DNA of 64,000 bases from Ancylobacter pratisalsi (GCF_010669125.1 NZ_CP048630.1:3840001-3904000), one strand, 5' to 3'. Shown: positions 16,292 through 25,523, numbered from the stretch's first letter. The notes: generated by a model from the letters alone, not told the origin. Made by a program: numbers and translations.

Positions 16292-19200
16292 ATGCGATTT
16301 TCACATTTCTTCATCGACCGCCCGATCTTCGCTTCGGTGGTTTCCGTCGTCGTGATGATCCTCGGTGCGGTGGCCTATGTCGGGCTGCCCGTCGCTCAGT
16401 ATCCCGACATCGCCCCGCCGGTGGTCAACGTCTCCGGTCAGTATCCCGGCGCGAGCGCGGAAACCGTCGCCGACACGGTGGTTGCGCCAATCGAGCAACA
16501 GATCAACGGCGTGGAGGGGATGCTCTACATCTCCTCCAACTCCACCGCCGATGGCCGTTTCTCGATCGCGGTGACCTTCGACATCGGCACCGATCTCGAT
16601 ATCGCGCAGGTTCAGGTGCAGAACCGGGTGGCCACGGCAACGCCGCGCCTGCCCCAGGAAGTGCAACAGATCGGCGTCACCGTCGCGAAGGCCTCGCCTG
16701 ACATCCTGATGGTGGTCAGCCTGTTCTCGCCGGACAATTCGCGCGACTCGCTGTTCATCTCCAACTACGCCAATTTGCAGATCAAGGATCAGCTCCAGCG
16801 CGTGACGGGCGTGGGCTCGATCACGGTGTTCGGCTCGCGCGACTATGCGATGCAGGTGTGGCTCGACCCGATGAAGCTGCAGGCGCTGAACCTGACTGCG
16901 TCGGACGTTACCGCCGCGCTCCAGGCGCAGAACCTGCAAGTTGCCTCGGGCGTGCTGAATGCGCCCCCGGTGCCGAACCAGCTCGCCTTCCAGGTCGCGG
17001 TGCGAACGCTCGGGCGGCTGTCCACGCCGGAAGAGTTCGGCGACATCGTGGTGCGCGAGACGGGCGATGCGGTGGTGCGCCTGCGCGACGTCGCGCGTAT
17101 CGGCATCGAAGCGCAGGACAATTCGTCGATCTCCTACTTCGATTCCAAGCCCTCCGTGGCGCTCGGCATCTTCCAGCTTCCCGGCTCGAACGCACTGGCG
17201 ACCGGCCAGGCGATCGAGAAGGAAATCGCGGAGATCGCCAAGAGCTTCCCGGCGGGCATGACCTATTCCACGGCGTACAACCCGACGCAGTTCATTGCGG
17301 AATCGGTGCGCGCGGTGGAGGACACGATCATCGAGGCGATCGTGCTCGTCGTGATCGTGGTGATCCTGTTCCTGCAGACATGGCGCGCGGCGATCATTCC
17401 GATTCTCGCGATTCCGGTTTCGCTGATCGGCACCTTCTTCATCATGAGCCTGTTCGGCTTCTCGCTGAACAACCTGTCGCTGTTCGGACTGGTGCTCGCC
17501 ATCGGTATCGTGGTCGACGACGCGATCGTCGTCGTGGAGAGCGTGGAGCACAACATCTCCACCGGCCTGAGCCCGCGCGACGCCGCTTACAAGACGATGG
17601 ACGAGGTGGGCGGGGCGCTGGTCGCGATCTCGCTGGTGCTGGCCTCGGTGTTCATTCCCTCGGCCTTCATCACCGGCATTTCCGGCCAGTTCTACCGGCA
17701 GTTCGCCCTGACCATCGCGGGCTCCACGCTGATCTCGCTGCTGGTCTCGCTGACGCTGTCGCCGGCGATGTGCGCGCTGCTGCTGCGCCCGCACAAGGGG
17801 CCGGACCATAAGCCGGCCTGGTATGCGCGCCCGTTTACCGGCTTCTTCTATTATTTCAACAAGGGCTTCGACGGGCTCTCGCGCGGCTATGGCCGGTTCA
17901 CCGGCCGGGTGGTGCGCTTCGCCGTGATCGTGCTGGTGGTCTATGCCGGCATCCTCGCCGGCGGCTTCCAGCTGTTCCGCATGACGCCGCAGGGCTTCAT
18001 CCCCTCGCAGGATCGCGGCTATCTCATCGTCGCCGCCCAGCTTCCCGGCGGCGCGGCGCTGGCGCGAACCAATGACGTGATGACGCGGGCGGCGAAGATT
18101 GCCCTCGACACGCCCGGCGTCGCCCATGTGGTGAACATTGTCGGCTTCTCCGGCGCGACCTTCACCAACGCGCCGAATGCCGGTGCCATGTTCATCATTC
18201 TCGGCCCCGCCGCCGAGCGCGCCCTGCATCCGGGCCAGTCCGCCGCCGCGATCCAGGGCCAGCTCTTCGGCAAGCTCGCCTCGATCGAGGAAGCGTTCAT
18301 GATCGTCGTCATGCCGCCGCCCGTTCAGGGCATCGGCAATGCCGGCGGCTACCGGATGATGATCGAGGACCGCAACGGCGCCGGCTATGGCGCGCTGCAG
18401 AACGCGGTCTATGCGATGATGGGCAGGGCGAACCAGACGCCGGGCCTCAAGCAGGTCTACTCGCTGTTCGAGACCTCCACGCCGCAGATCTTCCTCGATA
18501 TCGACCGGACCAAGGCGCAGCTGCTCGGCGTCAACATGGCGGACGTGTTCTCGACGCTGCAGACCTATATCGGCTCGGCCTATGTCAACGACTTCAACCT
18601 GTTCGGGCGAACCTACCGGGTGCAGGCGCAGGCCGACGCGCCGTTCCGCCTGACCCAGGACGATTTGCTCCAGCTCCGCGTCAGAAACTCGCATGACGAG
18701 ACGGTCCCGATCGGCTCGTTCGCGACGGTGAAGGACATTGCCGGCCCCTACCGCGTGCCGCGCTACAACCTCTATCCGGCGGCGGAACTCGACGGCGACA
18801 CCATGCCCGGCACCTCGCAGGGCGAGGCGATCCAGATGATGCAGAAGATCGCCGCCGAGACCCTGCCCAGTGGCTTCTCCTATGAGTGGACGACGCTGGC
18901 CTACCAGCAGGTGAGGGCAGGCAACACCGCGATCTTCGCCTTTGCGCTCGGCGTGGTGTTCGTCTTCCTGGTGCTCGCGGCGCAGTATGAAAGCCTGACG
19001 CTGCCTCTTGCGGTCATCCTCATCGTGCCGATGTGTCTGATCGCGGCGGTTGCGGGCATTTTGCTGCGAGGGCAGGACAACAACATCCTGTCCCAGGTGG
19101 GCTTCATCGTGCTCATCGGTCTGGCGGCGAAGAACGCGATTCTGATCGTGGAATTCGCCAAGCAGCTCGAGGATCGCGGCGAGGACCGCTTCACCGCCGC

Positions 19201-19465
19201 CCAGCATGCCGCGCAGCTGCGCCTGCGCCCGATCATCATGACCTCGCTCGCCTTCATCCTCGGCGTGGTGCCGCTGGTGCGGGCGACCGGCGCGGGCTCG
19301 GAACTGCGCCAGGCGCTCGGCACGGCGGTGTTCTCCGGCATGATCGGGGTGACCTTCTTCGGCCTGCTGTTCACGCCGACCTTCTACGTGGTGTGCCGCT
19401 GGCTCGCGGGCTTCGGCGAGCGCCGCCGCCAGCGCAAGGCGGAAGCGGCGAGCGGCTCGCACTGA
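16292..19465 (+). CDS. RND multidrug efflux transporter (HAE1 family, AcrB/MexB type)
   Basis: A 1057-residue inner-membrane proton/drug antiporter of normal family length. The N-terminus MRFSHFFIDRPIFASVVSV begins helix 1; two large periplasmic loops follow helices 1 and 7. The proton-relay aspartates lie in GIVVDDAIVVVE (helix 4), and the conserved lysine in GLAAKNAILIVEFAK (helix 10). It forms an operon with the adaptor upstream and is followed by a strong terminator. No regulator is directly attached; the convergent XRE gene downstream is probably unrelated. Substrates cannot be predicted reliably. Confidence 0.96.
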   Translation: MRFSHFFIDRPIFASVVSVVVMILGAVAYVGLPVAQYPDIAPPVVNVSGQYPGASAETVADTVVAPIEQQINGVEGMLYISSNSTADGRFSIAVTFDIGTDLDIAQVQVQNRVATATPRLPQEVQQIGVTVAKASPDILMVVSLFSPDNSRDSLFISNYANLQIKDQLQRVTGVGSITVFGSRDYAMQVWLDPMKLQALNLTASDVTAALQAQNLQVASGVLNAPPVPNQLAFQVAVRTLGRLSTPEEFGDIVVRETGDAVVRLRDVARIGIEAQDNSSISYFDSKPSVALGIFQLPGSNALATGQAIEKEIAEIAKSFPAGMTYSTAYNPTQFIAESVRAVEDTIIEAIVLVVIVVILFLQTWRAAIIPILAIPVSLIGTFFIMSLFGFSLNNLSLFGLVLAIGIVVDDAIVVVESVEHNISTGLSPRDAAYKTMDEVGGALVAISLVLASVFIPSAFITGISGQFYRQFALTIAGSTLISLLVSLTLSPAMCALLLRPHKGPDHKPAWYARPFTGFFYYFNKGFDGLSRGYGRFTGRVVRFAVIVLVVYAGILAGGFQLFRMTPQGFIPSQDRGYLIVAAQLPGGAALARTNDVMTRAAKIALDTPGVAHVVNIVGFSGATFTNAPNAGAMFIILGPAAERALHPGQSAAAIQGQLFGKLASIEEAFMIVVMPPPVQGIGNAGGYRMMIEDRNGAGYGALQNAVYAMMGRANQTPGLKQVYSLFETSTPQIFLDIDRTKAQLLGVNMADVFSTLQTYIGSAYVNDFNLFGRTYRVQAQADAPFRLTQDDLLQLRVRNSHDETVPIGSFATVKDIAGPYRVPRYNLYPAAELDGDTMPGTSQGEAIQMMQKIAAETLPSGFSYEWTTLAYQQVRAGNTAIFAFALGVVFVFLVLAAQYESLTLPLAVILIVPMCLIAAVAGILLRGQDNNILSQVGFIVLIGLAAKNAILIVEFAKQLEDRGEDRFTAAQHAAQLRLRPIIMTSLAFILGVVPLVRATGAGSELRQALGTAVFSGMIGVTFFGLLFTPTFYVVCRWLAGFGERRRQRKAEAASGSH

Positions 19466-19474
19466 CCTCAATGC

Positions 19475-19502
19475 AAAAGGGCGCCCCGTCGGGCGCCTTT
19501 TT
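19475..19502 (+). terminator. Rho-independent terminator after the RND operon (bidirectional)
   Basis: GGCGCCC at 19480-19486 pairs with GGGCGCC at 19491-19497 around loop CGTC, preceded by A-rich sequence and followed by five T residues. The A-tract and T-tract allow it to serve both the RND operon and the convergent regulator gene. Confidence 0.9.
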
Positions 19503-19525
19503 CGTCTCGCGAGGTGGGGCCGCGA

Positions 19526-20146
19526 TCAGTCGAGAACCGCGGCTTTGAGCAGGCACACCATGGTCGCGTGGGCCGGCTCGGTGCCGGTGTTGCGGATCAC
19601 GTGGCGGCGGTCGCAGCGATAGCGCAAGGTTTCGCCCGCACGGGCGGTTTCCAGCACATCGGCACATTCCACCTGAAGCTCGCCCGCCAGAACCGACAGG
19701 CACTCGATCGAGCCGCGCTGGTGTCCGTCCGAAATAAGCTCGCCGCCGGGCTCGGCGACGAAGTCGAACCACTGCAGCCATTCCACCGTCTTGATCCATC
19801 CGGTGATGGTGAGGCGGCACTTGCCGTCTTCGGAGACCAGCATCGGGGTGTCGGCGCGGGTCAGGTGCTCGACAAAGGGCTCGTCATCGGTGGCGGCCAT
19901 GAAGCGGTCGATGGACACGTCCAGGGCCTGCGACAGACGCCACACGGTGGCAAGGGTGGGGTTGGTTTCGTTGCGCTCGATCTGGCTGATGATCGACTTG
20001 GCCACGCCCGACTGCTCCGAAAGTTCGGAGAGCGAGAGATTATACGCCTTGCGCAGGCGCTGGATGGTTCGCCCGAGCTGGCCGGTAATGGCCTGGGCAC
20101 CCGCCTCCATGCCGCTCCGGTCGATACTTCGCGTGCGGCCCGACAT
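19526..20146 (-). CDS. XRE-family regulator with C-terminal cupin domain
   Basis: A 206-residue protein. Residues 20-80 form a helix-turn-helix (IQRLRKAYNLSLSELSEQSG, then KSIISQIERNETNPTLATVWRLSQAL), and residues 125-200 form a cupin barrel (GGELISDGHQRGSIECLSVLAGELQVE) that probably senses a small ligand. This is the PuuR/SutR-like architecture of metabolic regulators. It ends near the terminator of the RND operon and is divergent from the PLP dehydratase at 20296, which it may control across a 149-base gap. Its ligand is unknown. Confidence 0.9.
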   Translation of the reverse strand: MSGRTRSIDRSGMEAGAQAITGQLGRTIQRLRKAYNLSLSELSEQSGVAKSIISQIERNETNPTLATVWRLSQALDVSIDRFMAATDDEPFVEHLTRADTPMLVSEDGKCRLTITGWIKTVEWLQWFDFVAEPGGELISDGHQRGSIECLSVLAGELQVECADVLETARAGETLRYRCDRRHVIRNTGTEPAHATMVCLLKAAVLD

Positions 20147-20295
20147 GCCTGCTCCCGTTTGTGTTCAAAGCGACATTAGGTTGAGCCGAGCGAACGGCGC
20201 AAGTCGCCGAAAGACGCGCTCAACCGCCGCCCGTCCTCGTGATGAACGGCATGATTTGCCGTGCGCGGCGCGCCGACCGGGGCTAGACTTGCCTC

Positions 20296-21285
20296 ATGAT
20301 GCAAAGCAACGCCCTCCCCACCATTGATGACGTCACCTCTGCCGCCGAGCGGCTGGCCGGTGTGGCGGTTCGCACGCGGCTGGTCAACTCGTCCCGGCTC
20401 GACGAGATTACCGGCGGCCGGATCTTCCTGAAGCCCGAGCCGTTGCAGCGGACCGGTTCGTTCAAGTTCCGCGGCGCCTATAACCGCATCTCGCGCCTTC
20501 CCGCCGAGCAGCGCGCGGGCGGGGTGGTGGCCTGTTCGTCGGGAAACCACGCCCAGGGCGTGGCGGCGGCGGCGACGCTGATGGGCATGCCCTCGGTGAT
20601 CGTGATGCCCAAGGACGCACCGGCGATGAAGCGGGCGCGCACCATCGCCTTCGGGGGCGAGGTGGTGGAGTATGACCGCGAGACCGAGGACCGCGACGCC
20701 ATCGCCGACAGGATCGCCCGCGAGCGCGGGGCGGTGTTCGTGCCGCCCTATGACGATTTCTACATCATCGCCGGGCAGGGCACGGTGGGGCTGGAGATCG
20801 CCGAGGATTTCGCCGCCATGGACCTCGCGCCGGATGTCGTGCTCGCCAATGCCTCCGGCGGCGGGCTGATTTCCGGCACCGCCATCGCGGTGAAGAGCCG
20901 GTTCCCGCAGGCGCGGGTCATGACCGCCGAGCCGGCGGGGTTCGATGACCACGCGCGCTCCTTCGTCTCGGGCGGGCGTGAGCGCAACGCGCGCGTCAGC
21001 GGCTCGATCTGCGATGCGCTGCTGGCGGCGACGCCGGGGCGGCTGACCTTCGAGATCAGCTCCCGCATCGTCGGCGAGGGGGTTTCGGCCAGCGACGAGG
21101 AAGTCGCCCGCGCCGTGGCCTTCGCCTTCGAGGAACTGAAGATCGTGGTGGAGCCGGGTGGCGCGGTTGCACTTGCCGCCGTGCTGGCCGGTCGGCTCGA
21201 CCTCAGGGGCAAGGTTGCCGCCATCGTGTTGTCCGGCGGCAATGTCGACCGCGAGATGTTCACGCGCTGCCTCGCGGCGGCGTGA
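20296..21285 (+). CDS. Threonine/serine dehydratase-type PLP enzyme
   Basis: A 329-residue fold-type II PLP enzyme. The cofactor lysine sits in QRTGSFKFRGAYNR, the phosphate-binding loop is SSGNHAQGVAAAA, and the C-terminal SGGNVD closes the active site. The length fits catabolic threonine dehydratase, serine racemase or hydroxyaspartate dehydratase; it lacks the ACT regulatory domain of biosynthetic IlvA. It probably deaminates L-threonine or L-serine, or a beta-hydroxyaspartate. It is divergent from the XRE-cupin regulator and convergent with the glycosyltransferase gene (6 bases between stops). Confidence 0.88.
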   Translation: MMQSNALPTIDDVTSAAERLAGVAVRTRLVNSSRLDEITGGRIFLKPEPLQRTGSFKFRGAYNRISRLPAEQRAGGVVACSSGNHAQGVAAAATLMGMPSVIVMPKDAPAMKRARTIAFGGEVVEYDRETEDRDAIADRIARERGAVFVPPYDDFYIIAGQGTVGLEIAEDFAAMDLAPDVVLANASGGGLISGTAIAVKSRFPQARVMTAEPAGFDDHARSFVSGGRERNARVSGSICDALLAATPGRLTFEISSRIVGEGVSASDEEVARAVAFAFEELKIVVEPGGAVALAAVLAGRLDLRGKVAAIVLSGGNVDREMFTRCLAAA

Positions 21286-21291
21286 CGGGGA

Positions 21292-22350
21292 TCAGCCGGC
21301 GGCTGCCTTCGGCGCCAGCACGCGGTGCTGCGCCGTGGCGATGTTGTTGAGGAACTGCTCGGTGCAGGCGCGCCAGGAATAGCCGAGTGCGTAGGTGCGG
21401 GCATTGGCGCGGTCGATGTCGAGCGCACCGAGCGCGGCGCGGCGCAGGTCCGGGTCAAGCACGCCCACCGGCGCATCGGCGGGCGCGGCGTCGATCACGT
21501 CCCGCGGGCCGGTGACGGGAAAGGCCGCCACCGGCAGGCCGCTCGCCATCGCTTCCAGCAGGACGATGCCGAAGGTGTCGGTGAGGCTTGGAAAGACGAA
21601 GACGTCGGCGGCGGCGTAGATGCGCGCGAGGGCCTCGCCTTCCTTCATGCCGAGAAAATGGGTGTCCGGGTACTGGGCCCGCAGCGAGGCGAGAGCGGGG
21701 CCGTCGCCGACCACCACCTTGCTGCCGGGAAGGTCCAGCTTGAGGAAGGCGCCGATGTTCTTCTCCACCGCGACACGGCCGACCGAGACGAAGATGGGGC
21801 GCGGCAGGGCCTGCACGAAGGCGTCGCAGTCCTCCGGCGGGCGCGGCTGGAACAGCGTGGCGTCCACGCCGCGCGACCAGCGCATGATGTTGTGGAAGCC
21901 GCGACCGCGCAGCTCCGTCTCCAGCGTCGGCGTCGAGACCATGATGCCCGCGCCGGCATTGTGAAAGCGGCGCAGCCACGCATAGGAGAGCTTCTCGGGC
22001 ACCGGGGCCCGCGCGGCGAGATACTCGGGAAAGCGGGTGTGGTAGCTGGTGGTGAAGGGCTGGCCGCGCGACAGGCACAGGCGCCGCGCCATGATGCCGA
22101 CCGGGCCTTCGGTGGCGATATGCACGCATTCGGCGCCGATCTCGTCCATCCGGCGGGCCACCCGTGAAGGGGTTGCCAGCGCCAGGCGGATTTCCGGGTA
22201 GGTCGGCATCGGCAGGGTTCGGAAATCGGCGGGCGTCAGAAACTGAATGTCGGCGCCGAGAGCGGCCGCCTCGCGGGCGGTGTTCTGCAGCGAGCGGACG
22301 ACGCCGTTGACCTGCGGCGACCAGGCATCCGTCGCAATGACAATGCGCAT
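21292..22350 (-). CDS. agt: GT4-family glycosyltransferase, probable diacylglycerol glycosyltransferase Agt
   Basis: A 352-residue GT-B enzyme. The N-terminal acceptor domain starts MRIVIATDAWSPQVNGVVRS, typical of glycolipid synthases of the SQD2/Agt group. The C-terminal donor domain has SVGRVAVEKNIGAFL, VVVGDGPAL and the sugar-nucleotide motif DTFGIVLLEAMASGLPVAAF. Its start overlaps the stop of the phosphoesterase upstream (TGATG), so the two are translationally coupled. Related pairs replace phospholipids with glycolipids under phosphate limitation, using diacylglycerol as acceptor. The sugar (glucose, galactose or glucuronate) cannot be told from sequence. Confidence 0.85.
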   Translation of the reverse strand: MRIVIATDAWSPQVNGVVRSLQNTAREAAALGADIQFLTPADFRTLPMPTYPEIRLALATPSRVARRMDEIGAECVHIATEGPVGIMARRLCLSRGQPFTTSYHTRFPEYLAARAPVPEKLSYAWLRRFHNAGAGIMVSTPTLETELRGRGFHNIMRWSRGVDATLFQPRPPEDCDAFVQALPRPIFVSVGRVAVEKNIGAFLKLDLPGSKVVVGDGPALASLRAQYPDTHFLGMKEGEALARIYAAADVFVFPSLTDTFGIVLLEAMASGLPVAAFPVTGPRDVIDAAPADAPVGVLDPDLRRAALGALDIDRANARTYALGYSWRACTEQFLNNIATAQHRVLAPKAAAG

Positions 22351-23177
22351 CAGGCAGCGACCTTCGGCCGTTCCAGCAGCAGGGGCGCGCCGGTCCGGGC
22401 GCGGGTCTGGCGGGCCCAGTCGATAAGCTCGAAGCGGCCATCCTCGTGCTCGACGATCGCCGTGCAGCTCTCGACCCAGTCGCCGCAGTTAATATAGCCC
22501 ACGCCGAAATCATTATGCATCGTGGCATGATGGATGTGGCCGCAGATCACGCCATCCACCTTGTGCCGGCGCGCCTCGGTGGCCACGGCCTCCTCGAAGC
22601 GGCCGATGAAGCTGACCGCGTTCTTTACCTTGAGCTTGGCCCACTGGCTCAGAGACCAATAGGGAAATCCGAGCTTCCGGCGCACCCAGTTAAGGTAGGT
22701 GTTGATGCCGAGCGCGAAGGAGTAGGCGCCGTCGCCGAGGAAGGCGAGCCATTTGGCATGGCGCACGACGACGTCGAAGACGTCGCCATGGATGACAAGA
22801 TAGCGCTTGCCGTCGGCGGCTTCGTGGATCGCGGTTTCAACCACTTCAATGCCGCCGAAATGGCTGCCGTAATAGTCGCGCAGGAACTCATCGTGGTTTC
22901 CCGGCAGGTAGACGATGCGGGTGCCCTTGCGGCCCTTGCGGAGCAATTTCTGCACCACGTCGTTGTGGCTCTGCGGCCAGTACCAGCCCGAGCGCAGGCG
23001 CCAGCCATCGACGATGTCGCCGACGAGATAGAGCGTCTCGGCGTCGTGGTATCTCAGGAAGTCGAGCAGAAGGTCGGCCTGACAGCCCTTGGTGCCGAGA
23101 TGGATGTCGGACAGGAACAGGCTGCGGAACCGGCGCCCGTCAGGTGCATCGCTCAAATCGGGGGCTGTCTGTGCCAT
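22350..23177 (-). CDS. plcP: Metallophosphoesterase, probable phospholipase C PlcP (LpxH-like fold)
   Basis: A calcineurin-like enzyme of about 275 residues with a full metal set: LSDIHLG, GDIVDGW, GNHDEFLRDY and GHIHHATMH. Genes like this are often labelled UDP-2,3-diacylglucosamine hydrolase. Coupling to a glycosyltransferase instead points to PlcP, which cleaves phosphatidylcholine and phosphatidylethanolamine to diacylglycerol in rhizobia short of phosphate. The start is uncertain: the frame opens at GTG 23234 and has ATGs at 23231, 23213, 23207 and 23177. I chose 23177 because a PHO-box-like sequence overlaps the first two and GGGGAAGG precedes 23177, though close to it. Confidence 0.82.
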   Translation of the reverse strand: MAQTAPDLSDAPDGRRFRSLFLSDIHLGTKGCQADLLLDFLRYHDAETLYLVGDIVDGWRLRSGWYWPQSHNDVVQKLLRKGRKGTRIVYLPGNHDEFLRDYYGSHFGGIEVVETAIHEAADGKRYLVIHGDVFDVVVRHAKWLAFLGDGAYSFALGINTYLNWVRRKLGFPYWSLSQWAKLKVKNAVSFIGRFEEAVATEARRHKVDGVICGHIHHATMHNDFGVGYINCGDWVESCTAIVEHEDGRFELIDWARQTRARTGAPLLLERPKVAA

Positions 23178-23229
23178 GCCTTCCCCTATGAGGTGCGAAG
23201 GTTTCATGAGCGACATAAGCCCGACTCGC

Positions 23230-23247
23230 ATCACGCTTTTATGACGG
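23230..23247 (-). promoter_or_regulatory. PHO-box-like site upstream of plcP
   Basis: Reading the gene strand, CCGTCAT and GCGTGAT are separated by exactly four bases (AAAA), the layout of the PhoB box CTGTCAT-N4-CTGTCAT. The first half matches 6 of 7 bases and the second only 4 of 7. Phosphate control would suit the two genes downstream. Confidence 0.4.
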
Positions 23248-23264
23248 ATGCTGCGGTGCGGCTT

Positions 23265-23861
23265 TCAGAGGAAAAGCATGACCACGCTGGCGGCGACCAG
23301 GGCCGCCATCAGATAGTTGACGATGCGGCGCTGGCGCGGCTCGGCGAGCAGGTGGGCGAGCAGCGAGCCGAAGCCGGCCCACAGGCACAGGCAGGGAAAG
23401 CTGACGGCGCCGGATACGGCCGCGATCACCAGCACCTCGGCCAGGACGTTTTCGGCGCCCACGCTGGTAAAGGCCGGCACGATGCTGAGCGCGATGGTCC
23501 AGGCCTTGGGATTGACCCACTGGAACAGCGCCGACTGAAGCATCGTCATCGGCTTTTCGATCGCCGCGCCGCCGGCCGGGCCGGTGGCATTGGCGATCTT
23601 CCAGGCGAGATAGAGCAGATAGAGCGAGCCGGCGATCTTCAGCGTCTCGTGCAGGTAGGGCACCGCCGTGAACAGGGCGCCGAGCCCCATGCCGACCGCC
23701 AGCACCATGATGGTGAAGCCGACACTGACCCCCCAGATCTGCGGCATGGTGCGCCGGAAGCCGAAGGCGGCGCCGGAGCCGGCGGAAATCATGTTGTTGG
23801 GGCCAGGTGTCAGCGCGCCGGCAATCGCGAACAGGAACAGCGAAACGATTTGCACGGACAC
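23265..23861 (-). CDS. LysE/RhtB family amino-acid exporter
   Basis: A 198-residue protein with about six transmembrane helices. The family signature GALTPGPNNMISAGSGAAFG is at residues 15-34 and QWVNPKAWTIALSI is at about 114-127. LysE-type translocators export amino acids or similar small molecules using the proton gradient; the substrate is not predictable. It is transcribed toward plcP with about 88 bases between the two, and the PHO-box-like site lies in that gap, so plcP probably has its own promoter. Confidence 0.93.
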   Translation of the reverse strand: MSVQIVSLFLFAIAGALTPGPNNMISAGSGAAFGFRRTMPQIWGVSVGFTIMVLAVGMGLGALFTAVPYLHETLKIAGSLYLLYLAWKIANATGPAGGAAIEKPMTMLQSALFQWVNPKAWTIALSIVPAFTSVGAENVLAEVLVIAAVSGAVSFPCLCLWAGFGSLLAHLLAEPRQRRIVNYLMAALVAASVVMLFL

Positions 23862-23969
23862 GATGTTCTCTCCCGGCCAACGCCTGCCGCGTGGCCCGGC
23901 AAGCTGCTAGCGGGCGCGCGGGCGCGGGGCAACCCGAAACCGACCGGGGAGAGCCGCTGTCTTCGGTGC

Positions 23970-24000
23970 GAAGGGCGCCGGCGGCGTGCCGACGCCCTTC
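23970..24000 (-). terminator. Hairpin after the universal stress protein gene
   Basis: GAAGGGCG at 23970-23977 is complementary to CGCCCTTC at 23993-24000, with an inner CGGC/GCCG pairing in the loop. It lies 10 bases beyond the stop of the gene at 24010. There is no T-run, so it may be an intrinsic terminator of the GC-rich kind or a transcript-end stabiliser. Confidence 0.45.
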
Positions 24001-24009
24001 CTCATGCGA

Positions 24010-24825
24010 TCAGTGCGCGCAGAACAGCGGCGCGGGAGGCTTGGCCAGCATGGAGGCGGTGACACCGCCCAGCACCATCTCGGCAAGGCGCGAGTGGCTG
24101 TACGCGCCCAGCACGATGAGGTCGGCGCCGAACGTCCCGGCCTCGGCGGCGATGGCCTTCGCGGCGGAGGGCGCCTCGAGGTGGACGTGCGCGGCCTTGA
24201 CCCCATGGGTGCCGAGGAAGGTGACGAGCTTTTCACCGGAGGCCGAGGCGCCCGGGGTGCCTTCATCAATGGTGAGAACCTCCACCTTGTCCGCCAGCGC
24301 CAGCAGCGGCAGGGCGAAGCGCACCGCGTGACCGGCCTCGCGCGAGGGCTTCCACGCAATCAGGACGCGGCCGATACGCTCGGGCACCTTGACGCCTGTC
24401 GGCACCACGACGAGGGGGCCATTGCAGGCGAGGGCGAGACTCTCGGGGAGGGTGGCGGCCAGCTGGTCGTCGACGGTGCCTTCCGAGGTCTCGCTGACGA
24501 CGGTGAGGTCGGAGAACGTCACGGCGTTGCGCAGCTCCCGGGTGACGTCGCCTTCCACCGTCTCCCAGCTTCCGGTGACGCCGGCGGCGGCCGTGGCGCT
24601 TTCGAACCGGGCCTTCACCTCGCCTTCCTTCGCCTTGGCTTCGTGCACCAGCTCGTTGATGTAGATCGACAGGGCCCGGCCCACATGCGGCACGCCGGCC
24701 GGGTGGAAGGTGTAGACCGCCCGTATGGCCGCGCCGGACTGGCGCGCGAGCGCGACGGCGAAGGTGAGGCGATCGGTAAAGCCGCTATCGGGAGCGGCAT
24801 GAAGGAGGATGGTGCGCAACGACAT
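24010..24825 (-). CDS. Universal stress protein with two UspA-like domains
   Basis: A 271-residue protein built from two tandem Usp folds. The first (about residues 1-140) is divergent. The second (about 150-271) starts RVLIAWKPSREAGHAVRFAL and ends DLIVLGAYSHSRLAEMVLGGVTASML, which carries the G-2x-G-9x-G(S/T)-like nucleotide-binding region in degenerate form. Tandem Usp proteins are cytoplasmic stress-survival factors of unclear mechanism. The gene stands alone and has a 256-base upstream spacer shared with the divergent cytochrome genes. Confidence 0.9.
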   Translation of the reverse strand: MSLRTILLHAAPDSGFTDRLTFAVALARQSGAAIRAVYTFHPAGVPHVGRALSIYINELVHEAKAKEGEVKARFESATAAAGVTGSWETVEGDVTRELRNAVTFSDLTVVSETSEGTVDDQLAATLPESLALACNGPLVVVPTGVKVPERIGRVLIAWKPSREAGHAVRFALPLLALADKVEVLTIDEGTPGASASGEKLVTFLGTHGVKAAHVHLEAPSAAKAIAAEAGTFGADLIVLGAYSHSRLAEMVLGGVTASMLAKPPAPLFCAH

Positions 24826-25081
24826 GGCAGGCTTCTTTCGTAGTTGGCGTTTGCAGTGGGCGTTTCGCTTCGCAGCTTATGACGTTAGGTCAAACATTGC
24901 CGATGGAAATCAGGGGAATCCCCATCCGCACCCGTTAGTATAGGGCGGTCGTTCCCATAGGTAACAGGCGTTCATCACGAGCGCGCGACGAACGGCACGA
25001 CCCGATTGCCATCGTTTGGAGCCTTACTAAGGTGGGTCGGGAGGTTTGCGCTGCAGCAAACCGCCGAATCAGGAGCTGCCT

Positions 25082-25522
25082 ATGAGTCGCCGTCTGGCCT
25101 TCGCCGTGACCACACTTTCCCTCGTCGCCCTTGCAACGACCGCCGTCGTCGCACAATCCGACGTCGTCAAGCAGCGCGAGGCGCTGATGAAGGAATATGG
25201 CAAGGCCACCAAGGCGGCCGGCGGCATGCTGCGCGGCGCCGCCCCGTTCGATCTCGCCACGGTTCAGGCCACGCTGGCGCTTTACGTCAAGAACGCCAAG
25301 GAGCTGAAGCCGCTGTTCCCGGAAGGCTCCGGCGAGGGGACGGACGCGCTGCCGGCGATCTGGGAAAAGAAGGCGGAATTCGACGGATTGCTCGACAAGC
25401 TGGCCACCGATGCCGACGCGGCGCGTGCCACGATAACGGACGAGGCAAGCTTCAAGGCGAATTTCCCCACCGTGATCCGCACCTGCGGCACCTGCCACGA
25501 TTCCTTCCGCAAGAAGAGCTGA
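25082..25522 (+). CDS. Cytochrome c' (class II c-type cytochrome)
   Basis: A 146-residue periplasmic haem protein. A signal peptide (MSRRLAFAVTTLSLVALATTAVVAQ) is followed by a four-helix-bundle sequence and a single haem site, CGTCHDSFRKKS, at the very C-terminus, as in class II cytochromes. Such proteins bind NO or accept electrons in the periplasm. ATG 25082 is chosen because the signal peptide starts there. The stop is one base from the GTG start of the cytochrome b gene, so the two are cotranscribed and probably form a redox pair. Confidence 0.93.
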   Translation: MSRRLAFAVTTLSLVALATTAVVAQSDVVKQREALMKEYGKATKAAGGMLRGAAPFDLATVQATLALYVKNAKELKPLFPEGSGEGTDALPAIWEKKAEFDGLLDKLATDADAARATITDEASFKANFPTVIRTCGTCHDSFRKKS

Positions 25523-25523
25523 C

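Noticed and set aside
16301..19471. 1056-codon reverse frame
   Set aside because: It mirrors the RND transporter gene codon for codon; the forward protein is an intact pump.
22350..23177. Annotation as the lipid A enzyme LpxH
   Set aside because: The fold fits, but coupling to a glycolipid glycosyltransferase and the PHO-box-like site point to PlcP; LpxH cannot be fully excluded without a tree.
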